Below are positions 1-4,952 of a stretch of 11,456 bases of DNA, one piece after another. The translations under genes were made by a program, and so were the position numbers. The notes under the pieces were generated by a model. It was not told the DNA's origin, ran no database searches, and saw only the letters and a program-made list of their open reading frames with translations. The stretch's first letter is position 1. The number at the start of each line of letters is the position of its first letter. Source of the stretch: an uncultured Muribaculaceae bacterium (lineage in GTDB: Bacteria > Bacteroidota > Bacteroidia > Bacteroidales > Muribaculaceae); assembly GCA_910584905.1 (NCBI GenBank), contig CAJUCQ010000063.1:1-11456 (forward strand), given 5' to 3'.

Positions 1-114
1 GTGCTGATGTACTATCTGAATCTCGAAAAGTTCCTCAACCAGCCCGATGCAGATCTGAAAATAATGCTTGCTGAAGAATCTGAATCGCCGCCCGACAATA
101 CTGAAAACTGCTGA
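1..114 (+). CDS. C-terminal end of an unidentified protein (5' truncated)
   Basis: Frame 1 is open from the window edge to a TGA at 112-114 and gives 37 residues, with LMYYLNLEKFLNQ near the start and a Glu/Asp/Pro-rich acidic tail ending in ENC. The start lies outside the window, so this is only a tail. Codon use is more AT-rich than in the housekeeping genes further right. The tail could belong to a transposase or another mobile-element protein, since a gene-free stretch follows, but no motif in the visible part proves this. I do not recognise the family. It could also be a chance open frame, although the clean tail followed by a hairpin and T-run argues for a real gene end. Confidence 0.45.
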   Translation: MLMYYLNLEKFLNQPDADLKIMLAEESESPPDNTENC

Positions 115-146
115 GGGGGGCTTATCTTATACATGAAGTATGCCCA

Positions 147-183
147 CAACTTCTGCCATTCAAGAAGTTGGACTCGACTTTTT
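147..183 (+). terminator. Possible terminator after the left-edge gene
   Basis: CAACTTCT (147-154) and AGAAGTTG (163-170) form a perfect 8-bp stem around an 8-nt loop. TTTTT follows at 179-183. The hairpin lies 33 nt after the stop of the left-edge reading frame. The T-run is 8 nt away from the stem, so this is not a classical intrinsic terminator. The dyad could instead be part of a mobile-element end. Confidence 0.35.
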
Positions 184-462
184 ATGGTTTAGCGGACAGT
201 AATATTTCTTTTACAACAGGTAGAAGCATTTTTGCAATAATAATTCTGTTGATGCTGATGCTTCGGAGTCTGAAAACTGGCTTTTCGAGCTGTGTGGCAG
301 GGGGCTGACCTCAGCGGTGCGCGACAGGCAATTGAGGGAGGTGGCGTAAGAAGAGAGGGGGGGGACTTGAATATGATTGGGGTATAGCCGTCGATTCGCT
401 GTGCGTGTGTAGGGGATATTGGTCGAGGATTATGATGTATGGTCTTGGCCAACCGCCGGCAT

Positions 463-493
463 GGGACGCATTACACGTCCCGCGACAACGGGA
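463..493. other. Two overlapping, mutually exclusive hairpins
   Basis: GGGACG (463-468) pairs with CGTCCC (476-481) around the loop CATTACA. TCCCG (478-482) pairs with CGGGA (489-493) around the loop CGACAA. The two stems share bases 478-481, so only one can form at a time. No coding sequence follows closely, so a role as an attenuator is unproven and the overlap may be chance. Confidence 0.35.
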
Positions 494-940
494 GTTGCTC
501 ACAGACTTAAAATTTCAGTTTTCCGATTCCTTGGCAGGTGATAAAAAACTTACAATTATACATTCAGGATAATCCTTGGCCCGGAGCGCATGTGTGAACC
601 CTGATGTCGGCCTACGATGACTGTCTGGCAAAAACCCGTCCGTGGAAAATGAAGCTGTCGGGGCGTTCCCGTTGTGGACGACACACTGCGCTTGCCGATC
701 AGGCTATTTCATCGCCGCGGATTTCTATCAGGCCTCCTTGCGAGAGACGGTGGTAGCTGTAATCCGCTTTCGCGCTGTATGTCGCCGCCTCGACTTTTTT
801 CCGGCCTTTGCCCGAATGAGAAGGGGGCAACGGCGGATAGGCGGCGAAAATATGGGTGGAAGGGGGCTTCCGTGTGCAAAGTTAATTTTTTTGAGGCGTT
901 CAGACAAGCCTTTGCCGGAAAATCAGCAGGCTCTGCCGCA

Positions 941-967
941 AAATGAACGAAATGAACAAAACGAACA
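941..967. repeat. Three tandem copies of a 9-nt unit
   Basis: The copies are AAATGAACG (941-949), AAATGAACA (950-958) and AAACGAACA (959-967). A shortened continuation, AAATGG, follows. Because the unit is a multiple of three, both overlapping spurious frames read as short peptide repeats (NEQNEQ on the plus strand, HFVHFV on the minus strand). I take it as an intergenic microsatellite rather than coding sequence. Confidence 0.6.
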
Positions 968-1098
968 AAATGGATTTTCAAAACTAAACGGCTATGCGGC
1001 AAAGTGATAAGCCTCGGCTCTTGTCCGCTCGCGACATCAAGGCATGATATGCAGTCCGCGACGAATTAACAAAAAATAACTCGCCGCGCATGGCTGAC

Positions 1099-1752
1099 TC
1101 AGCGTAGGAATGGATTGTACTTTTTCTCGTCGCCTATGGTTGTGGCCGGCCCGTGGCCTGGGAGGACGAGGGTGTCGTCGGGGAGGGTGAGGAGCTTGGT
1201 GCGGATGCTGCGGATGAGTTGGTCCATGCTCCCGCCGGGGAGGTCGGTGCGCCCGATGCTGCCTTGGAAGAGCGCGTCGCCGGTGATGACGAAGCGGCCG
1301 TCGGCGCTGTAAAGGGCGATGCTGCCGGGGGAGTGGCCGGGCACGTGGAGCACCTTCAGCGAGTCGGAGCCGATTTTTATGGTGTCGCCGTCGTTGAGCG
1401 GCTCGTCGATAGCCACTCCGGCGGGTTGTCCGTCGGATGGGATTACGCCGAATGTGCGCGTCTGAGCGGCCACGCTTTCGCCAAGGAAGGCGTCGGCGTT
1501 GTTGGCCTTGACGGGGACGCCGTAGCGGCTGCGCACGTAGTTGGCTCCGAAGCAGTGGTCGACGTGGAGGTGGGTGTTGATGATTTGTGTTATCTTCAGC
1601 TTGTTGTCTCGGATGAATGTGTCGAGGCGCGAGCGTTCGGCCTCGGATGCCATGCCGGGATCGACGACGGCGGCTTCGCGCGAGGTCTCGTCGAAGACCA
1701 CGAAAGTGCTTTCGGCGAAGGGGTTGAAGGCGAATTGTTTGACGTGGAGCAT
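1099..1752 (-). CDS. MBL-fold metallohydrolase, glyoxalase II-like
   Basis: This is a 217-residue single-domain enzyme of the metallo-beta-lactamase fold, in the hydroxyacylglutathione hydrolase-like group. The dinuclear metal site is complete: H61, H63, D65 and H66 in the THLHVDH motif, H140 in HVPGHSPGS, D159 in TGDALF and H200 in LPGHGP. The C-terminus ends in YNPFLR, the usual end of short bacterial YcbL-type proteins. It lacks the extra C-terminal helical domain of true glyoxalase II (about 250-260 residues), so the natural substrate is probably a small thioester or lactone and cannot be fixed from sequence. No signal peptide is seen, so it is cytoplasmic. It starts 4 nt after the rsmG stop and must be cotranscribed with it. 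The assignment to the family is firm, the exact substrate is not. Confidence 0.93.
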   Translation of the reverse strand: MLHVKQFAFNPFAESTFVVFDETSREAAVVDPGMASEAERSRLDTFIRDNKLKITQIINTHLHVDHCFGANYVRSRYGVPVKANNADAFLGESVAAQTRTFGVIPSDGQPAGVAIDEPLNDGDTIKIGSDSLKVLHVPGHSPGSIALYSADGRFVITGDALFQGSIGRTDLPGGSMDQLIRSIRTKLLTLPDDTLVLPGHGPATTIGDEKKYNPFLR

Positions 1753-1756
1753 AGTA

Positions 1757-2404
1757 TTATTTCGATATGGGTACGTAGACTATGAGTTTTGTGTCGAAGA
1801 AGGGGTCGGAGAAGAATTCGTGGATGGAGTACTCGACGACCGGATAGCGCACATCGGCGGATTCGTCGGAGATGTCGCCGCCTTTGAGGGTAAAGAGTCC
1901 GCTGGGGAAGGCATTGCCGTCGCGGGCGGGGCGGCGGGCCACGTTTTTATCGATGAGACGCACGAGGCGGTCAAGGGGCATCACCGCGCGCGAGACCACG
2001 TAGTCGAAGCGTTCGCGGCATTCTCCGATGTCGCCGTGCTGAAAGCTCACGTTGGCAAGCCCTGCGGCGGCGGCCACTTCCGAGGCAACGCGGATTTTTT
2101 TGCCGATACGGTCGATGAGGTGGAAGCGGCATTCGGGATACATGATTGCGAGGGGTATGCCCGGAAAGCCGCCGCCGGTGCCGATGTCGAGGATGGTCGT
2201 GGACGGTGCGAGCGGCCCCCACAGTCGCGCAAGCGCCAGCGAATGGAGCACGTGCTTGGTGTAGAGGTTGTCGATGTCTTTGCGGGAGATGACGTTGATG
2301 CGCGAGTTCCATTCGGCGTAAAGCTCGCCGAGGGCGGCGAACTGCCGGCGTTGGTCTTCGGTGAGCTCGGGGAATGCGGCGGTGATGATGTCGGCTGATT
2401 CCAT
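1757..2404 (-). CDS. rsmG: 16S rRNA (guanine-527 N7)-methyltransferase RsmG
   Basis: This cytoplasmic, SAM-dependent enzyme of 215 residues (usual length about 205-240) methylates N7 of G527 in the 530 loop of 16S rRNA. The sequence shows the hallmark N-terminal NVISRKD (37-43) and HVLHSL (51-56), the SAM-binding glycine loop LDIGTGGGFPGIPLAI (72-87), HLIDRIGKK (95-103) and the YVVSRAV strand (135-141). The start ATG at 2404 gives an N-terminus of normal length, and an exact Bacteroidota -7 box lies 45 nt upstream. It is the first gene of a two-gene minus-strand unit with the MBL hydrolase, and it is divergent from the S1-protein gene. In other bacteria loss of RsmG gives low-level streptomycin resistance. 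Nothing is truncated or odd. Confidence 0.97.
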   Translation of the reverse strand: MESADIITAAFPELTEDQRRQFAALGELYAEWNSRINVISRKDIDNLYTKHVLHSLALARLWGPLAPSTTILDIGTGGGFPGIPLAIMYPECRFHLIDRIGKKIRVASEVAAAAGLANVSFQHGDIGECRERFDYVVSRAVMPLDRLVRLIDKNVARRPARDGNAFPSGLFTLKGGDISDESADVRYPVVEYSIHEFFSDPFFDTKLIVYVPISK

Positions 2405-2449
2405 ATATGGTTTAAGACAAGTTTCGGGCGATTAATGTTTGAATTCCGG

Positions 2450-2457
2450 CAAATTTA
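2450..2457 (-). promoter_or_regulatory. -7 promoter box for rsmG
   Basis: Read on the minus strand, this is TAAATTTG, an exact match to the Bacteroidota -7 consensus TAnnTTTG. It lies 45 nt before the rsmG ATG. I see no good -33 TTG at the usual 19-21-nt spacing, so the promoter is assigned on the -7 box alone. Confidence 0.5.
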
Positions 2458-2508
2458 GAAAAAAAATTCCGATATTTGAAGTCTCAATTGAATAAAGCTT
2501 GAAACGAT

Positions 2509-3363
2509 ATGATTAAAATAGGACGCGACAACACGATGCGCGTTGTCAGAATGGTTGATTTCGGGGCTTATCTCGCGGATGTATCCGGCGAGGACCCGAC
2601 CGAAATACTTATCCCCTCACGTTATATCCCCGAGGGACTTCGTCCTGACGACACGATTGATGTGTTTGTTTACAAGGATTCCGAAAACCGCCTTATCGCC
2701 ACGACGGAGGTGCCTTACGCAAGGGTGGGCGAGTTTGCTTTTCTCGAGGTCACGCAGGTGAATGCCACGGGGGCTTTCCTCGACTGGGGCCTGCCGACGA
2801 AGAATCTTCTTGTGCCCTTCTCGGAGCAGAAGGCCAAGATGCGCGAGGGCGGCGTGTATCCGGTGTATGTATATCTCGACGATGCGTCGCAGCGCATTGT
2901 GGCTTCGGCGCGTTTGGAGAAGTTTGTCGGCAATGTTTTTCCGCGTTATCGTCCCGGCGACCGCGTGCGGGCGCTGGTCATAAGCCACAGCGAACCGGGC
3001 TACCGTTGTGTTGTCGATAATCTCCATTTCGGGATGCTCTACGACAACGAGCTTTTTCGCCCCGTCGAGACGGGCGAACTTGTGGAGGCGCGCGTGAAGT
3101 ACGTGCGGCCCGACGGCAAGGTCGACCTCAGTCTCGGAGGTGATACGGCCGAGCGCGTGATGTCGCTTTCCGACCGCATCATGTCGTATCTCGAAATGAA
3201 CGCGCGCCCCGAGGCGGCCATTTCCGACAAACTGTCGCCCGAGCGTGTGCGTGCGCTTTTCGGTTGCAGTAAAAAGGATTTCAAGAAGGCGGTAGGCGCT
3301 CTCTACAAGGAGCGTCGCGTCGAAATCGACCACGCCACAGGGCATATCACCAAGGCGCTCTAA
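2509..3363 (+). CDS. S1-domain RNA-binding protein, CvfB family
   Basis: The product has 284 residues and the CvfB/YitL layout: three OB-fold S1-like domains (about 3-67, 72-136 and 147-209) and a C-terminal winged-helix domain (about 215-284). The second domain has the clearest S1 signature, GAFLDWG...LLVPFSEQ (88-107), where aromatic residues contact RNA. The third contains GYRCVVDNLHFGMLYDNELF (164-183). CvfB of Gram-positive bacteria binds RNA and affects virulence-gene expression. In Bacteroidota the role is unstudied as far as I know, so a post-transcriptional or ribosome-associated function is inference. There is no signal peptide. The start is ATG at 2509, and a near-consensus -7 box (GATATTTG, 2471-2478, one mismatch) lies 30 nt upstream. 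It is divergent from rsmG and convergent with the CCA gene. Confidence 0.9.
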   Translation: MIKIGRDNTMRVVRMVDFGAYLADVSGEDPTEILIPSRYIPEGLRPDDTIDVFVYKDSENRLIATTEVPYARVGEFAFLEVTQVNATGAFLDWGLPTKNLLVPFSEQKAKMREGGVYPVYVYLDDASQRIVASARLEKFVGNVFPRYRPGDRVRALVISHSEPGYRCVVDNLHFGMLYDNELFRPVETGELVEARVKYVRPDGKVDLSLGGDTAERVMSLSDRIMSYLEMNARPEAAISDKLSPERVRALFGCSKKDFKKAVGALYKERRVEIDHATGHITKAL

Positions 3364-3387
3364 CCGCTGCTATGCCGAAAAGGGCAT

Positions 3388-3425
3388 TGCGGCCCCGCCG
3401 CGGCGGGGCCGCATCATTCTTTTTT
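3388..3425. terminator. Strong GC-rich terminator between convergent genes
   Basis: TGCGGCCCCGCCG (3388-3400) is followed directly by its exact reverse complement (3401-3413), a perfect 26-nt palindrome that folds into a very stable hairpin. On the plus strand TTCTTTTTT follows at 3417-3425, making a classical intrinsic terminator for the S1-protein gene. On the minus strand the hairpin starts at the base right after the CCA-gene stop codon (3414-3416) and is followed by a shorter CCCTTTT tract. It probably serves both genes. The plus-strand T-run lies inside the end of the CCA gene. Confidence 0.88.
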
Positions 3426-4787
3426 GGGGTGGCGAGGCCCTGAGCTGCGGCGACGTTTGCCTCCGCGGTGGGCGCGTTTGCGGCCCTTGATTTTCTCTCC
3501 CGAGGCGTTGTCCGCGGTTTTTTCGCCGGGGACGTATCTGCTTCCGTCGGCGAATGACGAGTCGCCTTCGGCTTTCATTTTGCGCGAGGTCCGGCGTATC
3601 CATTCGATGCGGTCGGGGATGCGGTCGGCTTCGTCGCGGGCGTTGCGGTCGGCCTCCATCAGGGCCAGCAGGCGTTCGAGGCGTTCGAGCGAACGGCATT
3701 CGGCCTGAAGCCGGCGCAGGCGTTTGAGGGCGCGTTCCTCGCTTTTCAGCTCGGTCGGCCCGGGGAAGTGGTGGTGGGCGATGAGGAAAACGGTCTCTCG
3801 TATAATCGGGCCGTCGAATCTCAGGCGGGCGAGGAGTTTGCGGGCCAAGCGGGCGCTCCGCGAGTCGTGGTCGGGGTAGCTTACGACGCCCGATGCGGGG
3901 TCGGTGCGGCGGCTTGCGACCTTGCCGAGGTCGTGGAAGGCGGCGGCGAGGCGCACGGGCAGGCGCGTGTCGAGGGCGGCGGCGCAGGCGAGGGTAGAGT
4001 GGAGGTGGTCGATGAGCGGGCGTCCGCTGTCGTCGAATGTGCGTGCGCGGCAAAGGTCGGGGAAGACGTAGCCGAGGGCGTGCGAGCGGTTCATCAGGTC
4101 GAGCGCCCGGGCCGGGTCGGGCCCGGCAAACATTTTTTCGATTTCCTGACGCATGCGTTCCACCTTGATTGCGCGCAGGCCGGGGGCGGTCTTCACCATC
4201 GCGTCGAGCATTTCGGGCGGAATATCCCATCCGAGGCGGGTGGCGAAGCGAATCACGCGCAGAATGCGCACAGGGTCGTCGTCGAACACGCGCACGGGGT
4301 CGTCGGGCGTGCGCAGGCGCCGCTCGCGGATGTCGTCGAAGGCGCGTCCCGAGGGGTCGAGCAACTCGCCGGTCGACACGTTGAGATATATCGAGTTGAT
4401 GCTGAGGTCGCGCAGGCGGCAGTCGCCGGCCACGGGACCGAACATCTCCGAGGGGTCGGAGCCTTCTTCGCCGCTGTATTTTCCACATCGCGTCTGCACG
4501 ATTTCAATCTCGTCGTCGGGGAAGGCGCGCAGCCTGAGCATGGCTGTGCCGTAGCGCGGGAAGGTCGTGGGCACTCCCGTGGTGAGACGGCGCTGATAGA
4601 GCCATTCGGCCAGTTTCAGGCCGCCGTCGGGAAGCTCGACGGCGAGGTCGATATCCTTGATGCTGTCGAGGCCGAGAGCTTCGTCGCGCGTGCATCCGCC
4701 GACGGCATAGACGCGCCCCTCGAATTCCGAGCCGGCGATGATGGCGCGAAGCCGGTCGATTATAAGATGAAATTCACTGATGTCCAT
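3414..4787 (-). CDS. cca: CCA tRNA nucleotidyltransferase / poly(A) polymerase, HD domain
   Basis: This 457-residue class II nucleotidyltransferase adds or repairs the CCA end of tRNA. Visible parts are VGGCTRDEALG (29-39), the catalytic metal-binding pair D45 and D47 in KDIDLAVE, motif B RDLSINSI (126-133), the nucleotide-recognition motif (E/D)DxxR as D170-D171-x-x-R174 leading into RILRVIRFATRLGW, and the RNA-binding helix VERMRQEIEKMF (209-220). An HD phosphohydrolase domain follows, with H261, H285-D286 (AFHDLGK) and H307-D308. The last 27 residues or so are rich in Lys and Arg (GRKRAHRGGKRRR), an apparently disordered RNA-binding tail. Poly(A) polymerase activity cannot be excluded, since the two activities share this fold. 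The start is ATG at 4787, with a perfect inverted repeat just before it. It is divergent from the PFOR gene. Confidence 0.95.
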   Translation of the reverse strand: MDISEFHLIIDRLRAIIAGSEFEGRVYAVGGCTRDEALGLDSIKDIDLAVELPDGGLKLAEWLYQRRLTTGVPTTFPRYGTAMLRLRAFPDDEIEIVQTRCGKYSGEEGSDPSEMFGPVAGDCRLRDLSINSIYLNVSTGELLDPSGRAFDDIRERRLRTPDDPVRVFDDDPVRILRVIRFATRLGWDIPPEMLDAMVKTAPGLRAIKVERMRQEIEKMFAGPDPARALDLMNRSHALGYVFPDLCRARTFDDSGRPLIDHLHSTLACAAALDTRLPVRLAAAFHDLGKVASRRTDPASGVVSYPDHDSRSARLARKLLARLRFDGPIIRETVFLIAHHHFPGPTELKSEERALKRLRRLQAECRSLERLERLLALMEADRNARDEADRIPDRIEWIRRTSRKMKAEGDSSFADGSRYVPGEKTADNASGEKIKGRKRAHRGGKRRRSSGPRHPKKE

Positions 4788-4790
4788 TGG

Positions 4791-4814
4791 TTAATTTTAG
4801 CAAGCTAAAATTAA
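4791..4814. promoter_or_regulatory. Perfect 11-bp inverted repeat in the cca leader
   Basis: TTAATTTTAGC (4791-4801), a 2-nt AA centre, and GCTAAAATTAA (4804-4814) form an exact dyad. It begins 3 nt before the cca ATG and lies between that ATG and the -7 box at 4852-4859, so it should be transcribed as part of the cca leader. It could be a DNA operator for a dimeric regulator or an RNA hairpin near the start codon. Its AT-rich make-up stands out from the GC-rich genes around it. Confidence 0.6.
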
Positions 4815-4827
4815 GATATGCGTCTTG

Positions 4828-4843
4828 GGGGCGTGCATGCCCC
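4828..4843. other. Second dyad in the cca leader
   Basis: GGGGC (4828-4832) and GCCCC (4839-4843) form a 5-bp stem around GTGCAT, in which TGCA is itself self-complementary. It lies in the probable 5' leader of cca, upstream of the AT-rich inverted repeat. It is short and could be chance. Confidence 0.35.
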
Positions 4844-4851
4844 TGAAGGTG

Positions 4852-4859
4852 CAAATATA
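4852..4859 (-). promoter_or_regulatory. -7 promoter box for cca
   Basis: Read on the minus strand, this is TATATTTG, an exact TAnnTTTG match, 64 nt before the cca ATG. The leader would be roughly 55-60 nt and would include both dyads. No convincing -33 TTG was found. Confidence 0.55.
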
Positions 4860-4891
4860 CGAAAAAATGCCGTCGATTCCTATTTTCGGAC

Positions 4892-4899
4892 GAACTTTG
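4892..4899 (+). promoter_or_regulatory. Weak -7 candidate for the PFOR gene
   Basis: GAACTTTG differs from TAnnTTTG at one base and lies 54 nt before the preferred ATG at 4953. TATTTTCG at 4881-4888 is an equally imperfect alternative. Neither has a clear -33 partner, so the promoter position is uncertain. Confidence 0.25.
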
Positions 4900-4952
4900 T
4901 GGGCCCTACGCAGTGTTATTAATTGAAGGAAACACAACAAACACCACTTCAG

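Larger units (their letters stand above)
115..1098. other. Gene-poor stretch, about 1 kb
   Basis: I see no credible protein or RNA gene here. The reading frames present (for example 189-452 and 709-1002 on the minus strand, 642-1007 on the plus strand) have no recognisable domain, overlap each other on opposite strands and lack promoter motifs. The left part (about 120-560) is visibly more AT-rich than the rest of the window. The stretch contains a run of eight G at 357-364, hairpins at 463-493, the octamer TCCTTGGC twice (about 529-536 and 573-580) and a 9-nt tandem repeat at 941-967. It may be decayed sequence or a former insertion site. No tRNA-like T-loop was found by eye. Confidence 0.5.

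Noticed and set aside
189..452. 87-codon minus-strand frame
   Set aside because: It has low-complexity Pro/His/Ser composition, overlaps another spurious frame and shows no motif.
642..1007. 121-codon plus-strand frame in the gene-poor stretch
   Set aside because: It has a GTG start, no domain, a microsatellite-derived tail and an equally open frame on the other strand, so I did not call it a gene.
1093..1103. GCTGA/TCAGC dyad at the MBL gene stop
   Set aside because: The stem is 5 bp with a single central base, overlaps the stop codon and has no adjacent T-run, so it is too weak to call a terminator.
1541..2398. 285-codon plus-strand frame antisense to rsmG and the MBL gene
   Set aside because: It spans the boundary of two well-supported minus-strand genes and has shadow-like composition.
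2617..3345. 242-codon minus-strand frame antisense to the S1-protein gene
   Set aside because: It is the complement of conserved S1 domains with no family resemblance of its own.
3370..4488. 372-codon minus-strand frame inside the CCA gene
   Set aside because: It is a Pro/Arg-rich shadow of cca in another frame. The cca frame holds all catalytic motifs.
3768..4808. 346-codon plus-strand frame antisense to cca
   Set aside because: It is a GC-driven antisense frame with no domain, and it crosses the inverted repeat and the cca start.
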